A DNA stretch of 57,780 nt, taken from positions 1-57,780 of the forward strand of contig JAHBXY010000043.1 of NCBI GenBank assembly GCA_019636275.1, in the 5' to 3' direction. Under the pieces are notes generated by a model. The model had not been told where the DNA came from. It was given only the letters and a program-made list of their open reading frames with translations, and ran no database searches. The DNA is from Planctomycetota bacterium (GTDB lineage: Bacteria; Planctomycetota; J058). Made by a program: the position numbers and the translations under genes. Position 1 is the stretch's first letter; every line of letters begins with the position of its first letter. Positions 1-8,624 of the stretch are shown here, piece by piece.

Positions 1-1
1 C

Positions 2-1177
2 GAGGCGTCGGCCTCGGCGAGCCACCGCCGCACGGCGGCGCTCCCCTCGGGCAACGAGCTGGAGAGCCTCGTCGCGGCCGCCATGGGCGAGGCCCCGGTC
101 ACCCTGCCGCTCGAGGGCGAGCTGACGGCCGTCAACGCGAGCGAGCTCCTGCGGCAGCTCGTCGAGCGGCGAGTCTCGGGGGTCCTCACCGTCTCGGACG
201 GAGCGCATGACGGCGAGGTCGTCCTGTTCCACGGCCAGTGCCAGCAGGCCGCCTTCGGCCGGAGCAGCGGCCGCGCGGCGCTGCAGCAGATCGTGCGGCT
301 GCGGCGGGGCGCCTACCGCTTTCAGCCGGGGGAGGTCGGGCGCCTGGGAGACCTGGAGCGCGCGGAGATCGGGCCGCCGCTCGGGGCGCCGCCCGACCCG
401 CTCCTCGAGGGCAACCTCGAGGTCCTCTCCGCGCGCGACCTCGTCCGGGCGCTCCTGCAGGAGGGGCGCACGGGCGCGCTCACCGTGCTCTCGGGCGGCG
501 GCAGCGCAGAGGCCTTGTTCGTCGACGGGGTGTGCGAGCACGCGTCGCTCGGCGCGCTCGTCGGCCGCGAGGCCCTGGACGCGATCTGCACCCTGCAGGC
601 CGGCAGCTACCGCTTCCGGCCCGCAGGCGAGGGCGCGGGGCGTCGGGCGCCCCTGGCCGACCTCACGGCGGGGTGGTCCGACGAGGGCTGGGCGGACGTC
701 AACGACTGGGCGCCTGCCGGAGGTCCGCTGGCTCCCATGACCGTGACGCCGCCGACGGCTCCGATGAAGCCCCCGCCTGCCCTCCCCGCCGATCCGTGGG
801 AGGTCGACCCGGACGACACGCTCATGCCGGCGCAGGGCCACGCCTATCGCGAGGCGCTGCCTGCCCAGCCAGCCGCCCCGCCACCGCCGCGCGCCCCGTT
901 CCAGGGCGCTGCCGGCCCGGTCGCGGGTCCGGCCGCCCCGGTGTCGCTCCCGCCCGCGCTCACGGGGCCGCCGGACCCGCGGGTCCCGCCGCTGCGCACC
1001 CCTCGCGGCGCGCCCGAGCCGTGGTCGCAGACGCCCCTGCGCAGCTCGTCGGGGCCCGTCTCGCCCGGGGCGCCCGCCGGTCGCGGCGCGCCGGGCGCGC
1101 CCCGCCGCGCGCCGCCGCCGCTCCCACCTCCGCGAGACTCCGAGCGCCTGCGCCGGCCCCGCCCGGAGGAGCCGTGA
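2..1177 (+). CDS. DUF4388 (PATAN-type) protein, 5' partial
   Basis: The frame is open back to base 2, so the gene probably begins before the window; an internal ATG at 83 is the first one visible. Two DUF4388-type units follow each other (from that ATG, about residues 8-80 and 105-180), each starting with an LEG.L..ls..eLLR.L..... pattern and ending in a G.Y.F.PG/ag turn. DUF4388 proteins are common in deltaproteobacteria and related groups and are linked to signalling and gliding regulation. The C-terminal ~150 residues are Pro/Ala/Gly-rich and low complexity, probably a disordered tail. The stop overlaps the GTG of the next gene (GTGA), so the two are likely co-translated. The domain call is confident, the function is not. 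Confidence 0.75.
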   Translation, partial: EASASASHRRTAALPSGNELESLVAAAMGEAPVTLPLEGELTAVNASELLRQLVERRVSGVLTVSDGAHDGEVVLFHGQCQQAAFGRSSGRAALQQIVRLRRGAYRFQPGEVGRLGDLERAEIGPPLGAPPDPLLEGNLEVLSARDLVRALLQEGRTGALTVLSGGGSAEALFVDGVCEHASLGALVGREALDAICTLQAGSYRFRPAGEGAGRRAPLADLTAGWSDEGWADVNDWAPAGGPLAPMTVTPPTAPMKPPPALPADPWEVDPDDTLMPAQGHAYREALPAQPAAPPPPRAPFQGAAGPVAGPAAPVSLPPALTGPPDPRVPPLRTPRGAPEPWSQTPLRSSSGPVSPGAPAGRGAPGAPRRAPPPLPPPRDSERLRRPRPEEP

Positions 1178-1494
1178 GCGTCAGCGAGAAGACCTGCCCG
1201 GAGTGCGGCGGGCCGCTCGTCCGGGGCACCTTCTGCCGCGCCTGTGGCTGGGACGGCGAGGTCATGGACGGGGTCGACGACGCCTACCTCGACGGGGTCG
1301 ACCTCCCGCAGGGCTACGGCGACGACGAGGACGACTTCGACTACGAGGACGTGCTGCGGCGCGAGGGCCTGCTCCCGCGCGAGGCGGCGGACGGGCGACG
1401 AGCGAGCCTCGACGGCGGGCCCGGTGCGCAGGTGCTCGTGGCGGGCGTCGTCCTGGCGCTGATCGTCATCGTGGCGCTGCTGAGCGCGCGCTGA
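1174..1494 (+). CDS. Small tail-anchored zinc-ribbon protein
   Basis: Protein of 106 residues starting at the GTG that overlaps the previous stop. The N-terminus holds a zinc ribbon (CPECGG then CRACGW, two CxxC pairs about 13 residues apart). The middle is very acidic (many Asp/Glu around residues 28-60). The C-terminal ~20 residues form one hydrophobic helix ending in SAR, which fits a tail anchor. No known family is recognised. Coupling to the DUF4388 gene suggests a shared role. Its last 29 bases overlap the 3' end of the convergent amidase gene. Confidence 0.7.
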   Translation: MSVSEKTCPECGGPLVRGTFCRACGWDGEVMDGVDDAYLDGVDLPQGYGDDEDDFDYEDVLRREGLLPREAADGRRASLDGGPGAQVLVAGVVLALIVIVALLSAR

Positions 1495-2272
1495 CGGCGG
1501 CCAGGACCACCTGCGGCCCCGGGCCGACCTCGCTGCGCCCGACGACCGCGCCGCGGATGACGATCGCGGAGGGGTCGTCGAAGCGGACGCCCCGCTCCGC
1601 CCCGCCGCGGTTGGCGATGACGAGCGCGGCGCCGTCGAGGAGCAGGGAGGCCAGGATCCACGGCGCAGGGAGGGGCTCCTCGCCGTCTCCCACCCACGCC
1701 GTCGACAGCGCGAGCAGGCGCGGCCGCTCCCGCGCCACGGTCAGGAGGGTCCGCGTGTGCACGAGGTCGTGGCACACGAGGAGCCCGATGCGGCCGCGCC
1801 CCGTCTCGACGACGGCGCCCGGGCTGGGCCCGGGCGACGCCCAGTCGTGGTCGGCGCCCCACAGGTGGTGCTTGGCATAGACCCCGGCGACCCCACCGTC
1901 GACATCGAGGACCACCTGTGCGTTGCAGCGGAAGTCCGCCGGGTCGTCGAGGCCCGCCGGGCCGTCGCGGCCTGGAGCCGGGGCGTCCGGTGTGACGCGG
2001 ACGGGGAGCCCGACGACGACGACGGTGCCGGTGTCCCGCGCCACGGCGGCGAGGGCGTCCGTCGTCGGCCCGGGGATCGGCTCGGCCCAGGACGCCGCCT
2101 CGTGAGGGCGGAGGACGAACCCGGTCGTGGCCAGCTCGGGCAGGACGACCACGCCCGCGCGCGCCGCGGCCTCGCGGGTCAGTTGGACGAGCGCGGCCCG
2201 GTTGGCATCCCGGGCGCCGAACGCCGGCGTGAAGTGGACGGCCGCGACGACGTCGTCCCGGTTGGCGGTCAC
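1466..2272 (-). CDS. Carbon-nitrogen hydrolase (nitrilase superfamily)
   Basis: A 268-residue protein with the nitrilase-fold catalytic Glu-Lys-Cys triad: E46 in LPELATTGF, K134 in VYAKHHLW and C167 in LLVCHDL. These enzymes hydrolyse amides or carbamoyl groups; the substrate cannot be read from the sequence. Length is typical for the superfamily. GTG start at 2272. The gene converges on the zinc-ribbon gene with a 29-base overlap, and about 140 bases separate it from serC upstream, so it may be transcribed with serC. Confidence 0.85.
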   Translation of the reverse strand: MTANRDDVVAAVHFTPAFGARDANRAALVQLTREAAARAGVVVLPELATTGFVLRPHEAASWAEPIPGPTTDALAAVARDTGTVVVVGLPVRVTPDAPAPGRDGPAGLDDPADFRCNAQVVLDVDGGVAGVYAKHHLWGADHDWASPGPSPGAVVETGRGRIGLLVCHDLVHTRTLLTVARERPRLLALSTAWVGDGEEPLPAPWILASLLLDGAALVIANRGGAERGVRFDDPSAIVIRGAVVGRSEVGPGPQVVLAAVSARSAAPR

Positions 2273-2411
2273 GCCCTCGAGCCTCGCCGCCGAGGCCCGT
2301 GTCGGCCAGGTCGCGCCGCGTCGCCCTGAGGCCGCGCCCCGGCGGCCCGCGGCGCGCCCGACGACGTCGCGCTGCCGCTCCGGCCTCTCGCCGGACGGCT
2401 CGCCCCTCGGC

Positions 2412-3488
2412 TCACCCGCGTCCCCGCGCGAAGTCGCCGAGGAAGGCCACCAGCGCGTCGACGGCCGCCGCTGGCAGGGCGTTGTAGAGCGAGGCCCGCA
2501 GCCCGCCGAGCGCGCGGTGACCCTTGAGGCCGACCAGCCCGCGCGCCGCGGCCTCCTCGAGGAAGCGCGGCTCGAGCGCCTCGTCGACGAGGCGGAAGGT
2601 GACGTTCATGAGCGAGCGGGCCTCGGGCCGCGCGTGGCCGCGGTAGACCTCCGGTGCGGCGTCGAGGGCGGCGTAGACCCGCGCGGCCTTGGCCTCGTTG
2701 CGCGCGGCGATCGCCTCGAGCCCGCCTTGCGCCTCGAGCCAGCGGGCCACCAGGCCGACGACGTAGATCCCGAACGTCGGGCAGGTGTTGTAGCTCGAGT
2801 CGTGCTTCGCCTGGACGGCGTAGTCGAGCATGGGCGGCAGCCCGCGGCCGGCGCTGCGCTCGAGGAGGTCGCGGCGCGCCCAGACGACCGTCACGCCTGC
2901 GGGGCCGAGGTTCTTCTGCGCGCCGGCGTAGACGAGGCCATGCCGGTCGAGGTCCAGCGGGCGCGAGAACACGTCCGACGAGGCGTCGCACACGAGGGGG
3001 ACCTCGCCGGCGGCGGGCGGGGCGCGCCACTGGGTCCCGTAGATCGTGTTGTTCGACGTGTAGTGGACGTAGGCCGCCCCCGGCCGCACGTCGAGCGCGG
3101 CGGGCAGGCGGTCGTGACCCGTGGCCTCGCTCGTGGCGGCGACGCGGGCCGGGCCCAGGCGCCGGGCCTCGTCGAGGGCCTTCTGCGCCCACACTCCGGT
3201 GACCACGTAGTCGGCGTCCGCCCCGAGGTTCAGCGGGACCATGTGGAACTGGAGCGACGCCCCGCCCTGGAGGAACAGGACCGCCCAGTCGTCGCCCGCC
3301 CCGGCGAGCCGGCGCAGCCTCGCCTCGGCCTCCTCGCGCACGGCGACGAAGGCGTCCGAGCGGTGGCTCAGCTCGAGGATCCCGACGCCGGTGTCGCCGA
3401 ACGAGAGCAGGGCCTCGCGCGCCTCGGTCAGCACCTCGACGGGGAGGACCGCGGGCCCGGCGCCGAGGTTGTGGGCGCGCGGCGTCAT
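2412..3488 (-). CDS. serC: Phosphoserine aminotransferase
   Basis: A 358-residue PLP enzyme of the SerC family, which makes 3-phosphoserine from 3-phosphohydroxypyruvate and glutamate in serine synthesis. Seen: the N-terminal NLGAGPAVLP, ILELSHRS, LQGGASLQF, and the PLP-lysine region YAGAQKNLGPAG; HYTSNNTIYGTQW matches the SerC substrate/PLP loop. The ATG at 3488 is chosen over longer in-frame starts because the family begins at this sequence and because it overlaps the stop of the upstream DUF1015 gene as ATGA. The pair is therefore translationally coupled. No serA is in the window. Confidence 0.95.
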   Translation of the reverse strand: MTPRAHNLGAGPAVLPVEVLTEAREALLSFGDTGVGILELSHRSDAFVAVREEAEARLRRLAGAGDDWAVLFLQGGASLQFHMVPLNLGADADYVVTGVWAQKALDEARRLGPARVAATSEATGHDRLPAALDVRPGAAYVHYTSNNTIYGTQWRAPPAAGEVPLVCDASSDVFSRPLDLDRHGLVYAGAQKNLGPAGVTVVWARRDLLERSAGRGLPPMLDYAVQAKHDSSYNTCPTFGIYVVGLVARWLEAQGGLEAIAARNEAKAARVYAALDAAPEVYRGHARPEARSLMNVTFRLVDEALEPRFLEEAAARGLVGLKGHRALGGLRASLYNALPAAAVDALVAFLGDFARGRG

Positions 3489-4705
3489 TGCAGCAGGCTC
3501 ACGAAGAGGCCAGAGCGCAGCTTGGGCTCGAACCAGGTCGACTTCGGGGGCATCGTCCGGCCGGCGTCGGCGACGGCGAGGAGCTGCTCGGCGCTGACCG
3601 GCGCGAGCGAGAAGGCCACGGCCGCCTGGCCCCCGCGCACGGCGGCCTCGAGCGGCGCCGTGCCGCGGATCCCGCCGACGAAGGTGATGCGCTTGCTCGT
3701 GCGGGGGTCGTCGATCCCGAGCAGCGGCCCCAGGACGCGGTCCTGCAGCGCCTGCACGTCGAGGCGCCCCACGGGGTCCTGCGCGCGCGGCGGCACGCTC
3801 AGGCGCCACCAGCGGCCCTCGAGGAACATGCGCACGTCGCCCGGCCCGGTCGGCGTCGCCCCGACCGGCTCGTCGGCGACGCGGGCGACCTCGCGCAGGG
3901 CCGCGAGGAAGGCCTCCGGGGTGCGGCCGGCGAGGTCGGCGACGAGCCGGTTGTAGGGGAGGACCTGCGCCTCGTCGGTGGGGAACGACACCGCGAGCAG
4001 CGTCCGCGCGGCGTCGTCCTCGGCCGCGTGGCCCTCGTCGCGCAGGGCGCGTCGGGCGTTCGACGCGGCCGCGGCACGGTGGTGCCCGTCGGCGATGTAG
4101 ACCCGGTCGAGCTCGCCCAGGGCCTCCGCCAGGGCCGCGGGCTCGGGCAGGCGCCAGAGCGTGTGGCGGACGCGGTCAGAGGCGGTGAAGTCGTAGAGCG
4201 GCAGGCCGGCGGTCGCCTCGCCCACGAGCGCGGCCAGGCGCGGGCTCGAGCGGTGGATCAGGAACACCGGCTCGGCCTGGGCGCGGAGAGTGAGGATGTG
4301 CCGCGTGCGGTCGGCCTCCTTGTCGGGGCGCGTGTGCTCGTGGCGGACGATCACGCCGCGGTCGTACTCGTCGACCGAGAACGCGCCGACGATCCCGGTC
4401 TGCGCGTGGTCACCCATGACGAGCCGGTAGAGGAACAGGCAGGCGGCGGCGTCGACGAGGAGCACGCCCCGGCGCCGCAGGTCATCGAGCGCCCGCGCCG
4501 CCTGCTCGTAGACCGCGTCGTCGTGCTCGTCGGTGCCCGGCGGGAGGTCGATCTCGGGGCGGGTGACGTGGAGGAAGCTGTCCGGGTTGCCCCGGGCCAT
4601 GTCCGCCGCCTCCGCCGTGCTCATCACGTCGTACGGGAGGCAGGCCACGCGCGCGGCCAGGTCGGGGCGCGGGCGCAGCGCGCGGAACGGGCGGACGACG
4701 GCCAA
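3485..4705 (-). CDS. DUF1015 family protein
   Basis: About 406 residues. Recognised by the DUF1015 pattern: AVVRPFRALRP near the start, LPYDVMS, NPDSFLHVTRPEI, GIVGAFSVDEY, RHEHTRPDKEADR, FLIHRSS, YIADGHHRAAAA. These proteins often sit beside serC/serA in other bacteria, and here the stop overlaps the serC start, so a role in serine metabolism is likely but the reaction is unknown to me. The TTG at 4705 is preferred over the longer frame to 4747 because GGAGGT lies about 6 nt upstream and the family's conserved start follows at once. Confidence 0.85.
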   Translation of the reverse strand: MAVVRPFRALRPRPDLAARVACLPYDVMSTAEAADMARGNPDSFLHVTRPEIDLPPGTDEHDDAVYEQAARALDDLRRRGVLLVDAAACLFLYRLVMGDHAQTGIVGAFSVDEYDRGVIVRHEHTRPDKEADRTRHILTLRAQAEPVFLIHRSSPRLAALVGEATAGLPLYDFTASDRVRHTLWRLPEPAALAEALGELDRVYIADGHHRAAAASNARRALRDEGHAAEDDAARTLLAVSFPTDEAQVLPYNRLVADLAGRTPEAFLAALREVARVADEPVGATPTGPGDVRMFLEGRWWRLSVPPRAQDPVGRLDVQALQDRVLGPLLGIDDPRTSKRITFVGGIRGTAPLEAAVRGGQAAVAFSLAPVSAEQLLAVADAGRTMPPKSTWFEPKLRSGLFVSLLQ

Positions 4706-4787
4706 CGCACACCTCCGGGGCCGGCGGTCGGGCCGGCGCGGCCGCATTATGCCCGGCTGTCGCGCCGCCGCAGGGGCCTCCGTGCGC

Positions 4788-5597
4788 TCACCTCGTCCGC
4801 GCCGTCACGGCCGCGTCGACCGCGCGCGGGCGGCGCGGCACCGCCAGCGCCGCGCCGCCGACGATCCACACCCGGTCCGTGACGATCACCGGCCGCCCCG
4901 CGAGCGGGACGAGGTGACCGGCGACGCCCACGAGGTCGCCCGGCCGCGGACGGAGCGCCTCGAGCACCCAGCGCGGCGCGTCCAGCAGGAGGACGCGGCC
5001 GCGCAGGTGGACGCGGGCCAGGCGCCGCCCGCCGACGGTCACCTCCTCGATCCGCTCGAGCTCTCCTGTCCACGCGACGTGGTCGGTCGACGCAGGCGCC
5101 GGGCGTCCGCGCACTCCGTGCTCCGTCCCGAGCCCCGTCCTCGATCCGGGTTCGTCGACCCGGGGGCCGCCGAGGAGCCCCGTCGCCAGGCCGTCCGCCG
5201 GCCTGACGTGTGACGCCGCTCCGGCGCGCTCGACCGCCTCGGCCAGGAGCACGGGCTGGCCCGACAGGTGCCCCGGCCGTCCGCGGACGATCACGCGCTG
5301 GCCCGGTCGCAAGGCGAGCGCCCGGGCACGGTCCGCGGGGCCGAGGTCGACCAGCAGCGGCGCGCAGCCGTCCCGACGCAGGACGGCGGCGGCGTGCCGG
5401 GCGCCGTCCGCGCGGCGCAGCGCGGTCACCGGGCCCAGGGACCCTTCGAGGCGGACGACCGGCCCGGCCGGAGCGACGACCGGGGCGACGACCGGGACGT
5501 CGTCGCCGGCCGGGAGGGCCCGCCGCGACCCATCGAGGGGCGCATCGAGGGGCGAGGCCGCCAGCGCGAGAGCGGCCGCGAAGAGCGTCGGGAGCAC
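4788..5597 (-). CDS. Exported protein with two OB-fold-like repeats
   Basis: A 269-residue protein from a GTG at 5597, which has a GGAGGG ribosome site a few bases upstream. The first ~19 residues are a signal peptide (hydrophobic, ending ASPLDA). Two similar segments of an OB-fold-like character follow: one around residues 45-125 with LRPGQRVIVRGRPG...PVLLAE, and one around 175-255 with LRPRPGDLVGVAGH...PVIVTD. This looks like an internal duplication. The linker between them is long and Gly/Pro-rich. Predicted periplasmic or cell-surface; no specific function recognised. Confidence 0.65.
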   Translation of the reverse strand: MLPTLFAAALALAASPLDAPLDGSRRALPAGDDVPVVAPVVAPAGPVVRLEGSLGPVTALRRADGARHAAAVLRRDGCAPLLVDLGPADRARALALRPGQRVIVRGRPGHLSGQPVLLAEAVERAGAASHVRPADGLATGLLGGPRVDEPGSRTGLGTEHGVRGRPAPASTDHVAWTGELERIEEVTVGGRRLARVHLRGRVLLLDAPRWVLEALRPRPGDLVGVAGHLVPLAGRPVIVTDRVWIVGGAALAVPRRPRAVDAAVTARTR

Positions 5598-5783
5598 GTC
5601 GTCCCTCCTGCCCCCCCGGTCGGGCCTCGCGCAGACGAACGGCGTGCCGCGCCGCGGCCCTCCTGGGGGTCGAACCAGCAGCATGGGACGCGCGCGCGCC
5701 GACCCGGGACACCGACGGCGCGCGGCCCGCCACCCGGCGCCCGGTCACCCTTCGTAGACGCCGTGGAGTCGTCGCGCGGTCGT

Positions 5784-5798
5784 TGGCAAGGTGGTTGC
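5784..5798 (+). promoter_or_regulatory. Sigma54-type -24/-12 promoter
   Basis: TGGCAAGGTGGTTGC matches the sigma54 consensus TGGCACGN4TTGC with one mismatch (C to A at the sixth position), with exact spacing between the -24 GG and -12 GC. It lies about 62 bases before the cupredoxin lipoprotein ATG at 5861 and reads in the correct direction. If real, that gene would need an enhancer-binding activator; none is encoded in the window. Confidence 0.5.
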
Positions 5799-5860
5799 GC
5801 CGCCGGGGGCCGGGCCGTCCGAGAGCAGGGCGGCGACGGGGGGACGAGGAGGCGTCCCGT

Positions 5861-6328
5861 ATGTGGAGCAAGATCCGGCGGGCCGGTCTGCCGGCCCTGT
5901 CCGTCGCGCTGCTCGCGTTCATGGGCGGCTGCGAGACCGACCGTGCGCGTCGCAGGGATGACGTTCGCGCGGAGCGCGCACCAGGCGAGACCATCGAGGT
6001 CCGGGTGGTGAACGGGCAGATCCAGATGCCCAACGTCCTGCAGGCCGGGCCGAAGACGTTCGTCGTCCGAAACGAGTCCGACCAGTTCCATACGTTCAAG
6101 ATCGACGGCCGCGACATCGACGGCGGGATCCGCGACCCGATCCCGCCCGGCGAGACGCGCCAGTTCGTGGTGGACCTCCGGCCTGGCGACTACACCGTCA
6201 AGTGCCGGGCGCCTGGTCACGACCAGGAGGCCGAGATCGCGCTGACGGTCGTCGAGGTCGGTGACGCCGCCGGCGACCGCGAGGGCACGATGAACGGCCA
6301 GGGCCGCGACGGGCAGGGGACTCGCTGA
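5861..6328 (+). CDS. Cupredoxin-like lipoprotein
   Basis: A 155-residue lipoprotein. The signal peptide ends in a lipobox (AFMGGC), so the mature N-terminus would be the lipidated Cys. The rest is a small cupredoxin-like beta-sandwich: PNVLQAGPKTFVVRNES, QFHTFKIDG, IPPGETRQF, and DYTVKCRAPGH. The His in QFHTF and the Cys and His of VKCRAPGH fit a type 1 copper site. The usual axial Met is not obvious. It could carry electrons or store copper at the membrane. The C-terminal ~20 residues are Gly/Asp-rich. GAGGAGG precedes the ATG, and a sigma54-like promoter lies upstream. Confidence 0.8.
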   Translation: MWSKIRRAGLPALSVALLAFMGGCETDRARRRDDVRAERAPGETIEVRVVNGQIQMPNVLQAGPKTFVVRNESDQFHTFKIDGRDIDGGIRDPIPPGETRQFVVDLRPGDYTVKCRAPGHDQEAEIALTVVEVGDAAGDREGTMNGQGRDGQGTR

Positions 6329-6350
6329 CGCGGGTCGGCCTCGCCTGATC

Positions 6351-6399
6351 GGAGGCGCGGGCGTGCGCAGAGCCTGGCTCTGCGCATCCCCGCGCCTCC
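6351..6399 (+). terminator. Very strong hairpin after the cupredoxin gene
   Basis: GGAGGCGCGGG (6351-6361) pairs with CCCGCGCCTCC (6389-6399), and inside it TGCGCAGAGCC (6364-6374) pairs perfectly with GGCTCTGCGCA (6376-6386). This is a 22 bp stem broken only by a 2x2 internal loop. It begins 22 bases after the stop codon. No T-run follows, so it may act as a terminator or as an mRNA-stabilising structure. Confidence 0.6.
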
Positions 6400-6808
6400 G
6401 GCGTTCGTGACTGCGTCCATCGCGGCGCTCGCGTCACGCCCGCCGCGCGCTCGGCGTCGTTCGACGCCGGGCGCGCGCCCGGTCCGGTCCTCGTGACGGC
6501 GATACGACCGCCGATCTCGAGTCACGCGCCGGCGCTCGTGCGGCGTCGTCCAAATGGTCAGCGCCTGACTCTCAGGCGAGTCTTTCGTTCCCGTTCCCGT
6601 TCCCGTTCCCGCACCTCCGAGGGTGTTGATCATGCGAGTGAGCATGGAGACCACGCGGAGGAGGTGGTTTCGACCCGCGCTCGTGGTCGAAGTTCATGTG
6701 GCCCCAACAACCGGGAACGGGAACGGGAACGGGAAACGGGTCGACGCAGCAGTCTCCGCGCTAACCATCCGGCATTGCCCTTAGCATGGCTCCACACGGA
6801 GGCACCCC
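6400..6808. other. Non-coding, hairpin-rich spacer
   Basis: No convincing gene. The stretch holds several perfect small inverted repeats: GGCGT/ACGCC around 6453-6468, CGCCTGA/TCAGGCG at 6562-6578 with a 3-nt loop, CATGC/GCATG at 6631-6646, and TTCGACC/GGTCGAA at 6669-6691. The last two lie inside the hexamer-repeat inverted pair at 6587-6740. It is locally less GC-rich than the genes. A TAGCAT -10-like box lies at 6782-6787, before the gene at 6809. Confidence 0.5.
6587..6740. repeat. Inverted pair of GTTCCC hexamer arrays
   Basis: Four tandem GTTCCC units (6587-6610) are matched ~100 bases later by the reverse complement, GGGAAC units at 6713-6730 followed by a slightly degenerate fourth copy (to 6740). 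The arms can pair over about 24 bp and enclose two smaller hairpins. Such an arrangement could form a cruciform or a long RNA stem. Confidence 0.8.
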
Positions 6809-7225
6809 ATGCACGCCCACGTCCGCCTGCTGAGCCTGCTCCTCGTCCCCACGGCCCTGGTCGCCGGCCTGTGGCTCGGGTCCGCCCCCGCCGCGCGCGG
6901 TCAGGGGGAGCCGGGCGGCGCGCCGCCGCCACGCTGGGAGTACCGCCTCGAGCCCTGGACCAGCGACGACACGACGGCGCTCCTGCGCACCCTGACCGGG
7001 CGGCAGCTCGCCTCGATCGAGGAGATGGCGCACGCGCTCGAGCGCGGCAACGAGCCGGTCGACGACCCGGCCGTGCAGGCGCTCGTCGACGCCCGCCTGG
7101 AGGCGCGGCTGGCCGCCCTCGGCGCGGACGGCTGGGAGGTCTTCTGGGTCAACGACCGCCGGGCGGTCGTGGCCGGCGTCCTCCTCCCGGCGCCGCAGGT
7201 GCTCGCCCGGCGTCGCGCGCGATGA
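6809..7225 (+). CDS. Small exported protein, DUF4177-like
   Basis: A 138-residue protein with an N-terminal signal peptide (hydrophobic to about residue 28, ending AARGQ). The mature part opens with WEYRLEPW and contains [14 protein letters not shown]. This resembles the DUF4177 signature (WEYk...L..LG.eGWElv.v), a small family of unknown function. GGAGG precedes the ATG at good spacing, and TAGCAT at 6782-6787 could be its -10. Its stop overlaps the ATG of the EboE-like gene (ATGA), so they form an operon. Confidence 0.65.
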   Translation: MHAHVRLLSLLLVPTALVAGLWLGSAPAARGQGEPGGAPPPRWEYRLEPWTSDDTTALLRTLTGRQLASIEEMAHALERGNEPVDDPAVQALVDARLEARLAALGADGWEVFWVNDRRAVVAGVLLPAPQVLARRRAR

Positions 7226-8466
7226 CCCTGCACCCCCTGCTCACCTACTGCCAGAACGTCCACCCGGCGGAGACGCTCGACGGCCTGCTCGAGGTCCTCG
7301 CCGGCCCGGCCGCCCGCGTCCGGGCCGCCTGGCGCGGTCCGCCGTCGCCCGGTCACCCGGCGCCCGTGATGGCCGCCGGGCTGTGGCTCCCGCTCGAGGT
7401 GGCGCGGGCGATCGCCACCGACGACGCGGCCGCCGCGCGCGTCCGGGCGGCGCTCGACGCCGCGGGCCTGTTCGCCTGCACGGCGAACGCCTTCCCGGTC
7501 GGCGGCTTCCACGCCGCGCGCGTGAAGGAGGCGGTCTACCGGCCCACGTGGCTCGAGCCGGCGCGGCTCGAGTTCACGCGCCTCGCCTGCCGCGCGCTCG
7601 CGCGCCTGCTCCCGCCGGGCGCGCGGGGGAGCGTGTCGACCGTCCCCGTCTCCTGGCGCGCCTTCGGCGACGCCGATGCCGCCGGGCTGGCGGCGGCCGG
7701 GGCGCACCTGGGCGCGCTCGTCGCCGACCTCCTGACGCTCGAGGACGAGACCGGGCACGAGGTGGCGGTCGCCCTCGAGCCCGAGCCCCGCTGCGCCCTC
7801 GAGACCTGCGCCGAGCTGGTCGCCTTCCTCGAGGAGCACGTGTTCGCGGGGGCCGGCCGCGAGGCGCTCGTCGCCCGCGGCCTCCCGCCCGAGGGCGCCG
7901 AGGCGGCCCTGCGCCGGCTCGTCGGGGCCTGCGTCGACGCCTGCCACCTCGCGGTCGTGTTCGAGCCGCTCGAGCAGGCGCTCGACCTGCTCGAGGCCCG
8001 CGGCGTGCGCGTCGTGAAGGCGCAGCTCTCCGCGGCGCCCGACCTGTCGCGGCCGGTCGACGCGCCGGCGGGTCGCCGCCACCTGGCCGCGTTCGCCGAG
8101 CCCCGCTACCTGCACCAGACCTTCGGCCGCAGGCGCGACGGCGGCCTCGTCGCCGCCGAGGACCTGCCGGAGGCCCTCTCCGCCGACGGCGAGCTGACGG
8201 CGCCCTTCGCGGACGTCGAGCGGCTGCGGACCCACTTCCACGTGCCACTCCACTGGGGAGGCGACGAGGCGCTGGGCACGACGCGGCCGGAGCTCGAGGC
8301 GGGCCTCGGCGCGCTGGCGCGGGCCACCGACCACCTGGAGGTCGAGACCTACACGTTCGACGTGCTGCCCCCAGAGCTGCGGCAGGGCGGCGTCGAGGCC
8401 ATGGTCACCGCGGAGCTACGCTGGGCCGAGGAGGCCCTGCGCGCCCAGGGCGTCTCGGCCCGCTGA
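7222..8466 (+). CDS. EboE-like metabolite traffic protein
   Basis: About 414 residues with the features of EboE proteins, a xylose-isomerase-like TIM barrel family: N-terminal [81 protein letters not shown] and a C-terminal [12 protein letters not shown]. In other bacteria the ebo cluster is tied to export of a prenylated or indolic metabolite, but none of the other ebo genes (eboA-D, eboF) is seen nearby. The ATG overlaps the preceding stop. His/Glu/Asp residues expected to bind metal are present. Confidence 0.75.
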   Translation: MTLHPLLTYCQNVHPAETLDGLLEVLAGPAARVRAAWRGPPSPGHPAPVMAAGLWLPLEVARAIATDDAAAARVRAALDAAGLFACTANAFPVGGFHAARVKEAVYRPTWLEPARLEFTRLACRALARLLPPGARGSVSTVPVSWRAFGDADAAGLAAAGAHLGALVADLLTLEDETGHEVAVALEPEPRCALETCAELVAFLEEHVFAGAGREALVARGLPPEGAEAALRRLVGACVDACHLAVVFEPLEQALDLLEARGVRVVKAQLSAAPDLSRPVDAPAGRRHLAAFAEPRYLHQTFGRRRDGGLVAAEDLPEALSADGELTAPFADVERLRTHFHVPLHWGGDEALGTTRPELEAGLGALARATDHLEVETYTFDVLPPELRQGGVEAMVTAELRWAEEALRAQGVSAR

Positions 8467-8482
8467 CGGGCGCGCGAGGGCC

Positions 8483-8510
8483 TTGCGCCCCGCGCCCCCC
8501 GCGACATAAT
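8483..8510 (+). promoter_or_regulatory. Sigma70-like promoter for the peroxiredoxin
   Basis: TTGCGC (8483-8488) and CATAAT (8505-8510), 16 bases apart, lie in the gap after the EboE-like gene. They would give a leader of about 110 bases before the peroxiredoxin ATG at 8625. The CATAAT is conspicuous in this GC-rich context. Confidence 0.4.
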
Positions 8511-8624
8511 CCCGCCCTGCCCGCACTGCAGGGCGTGGCGCGGGGCCGCCTGGCACGAGGCCGCCGGACCCCGCGACGACCCCCACCCACCGGCCTCGCC
8601 CGAACGCACCCCCCGGAGGACGTC

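Noticed and set aside
3489..3809. Long N-terminal extension of SerC
   Set aside because: It overlaps DUF1015 fully, is Arg-rich shadow sequence, and SerC homology starts at 3488.
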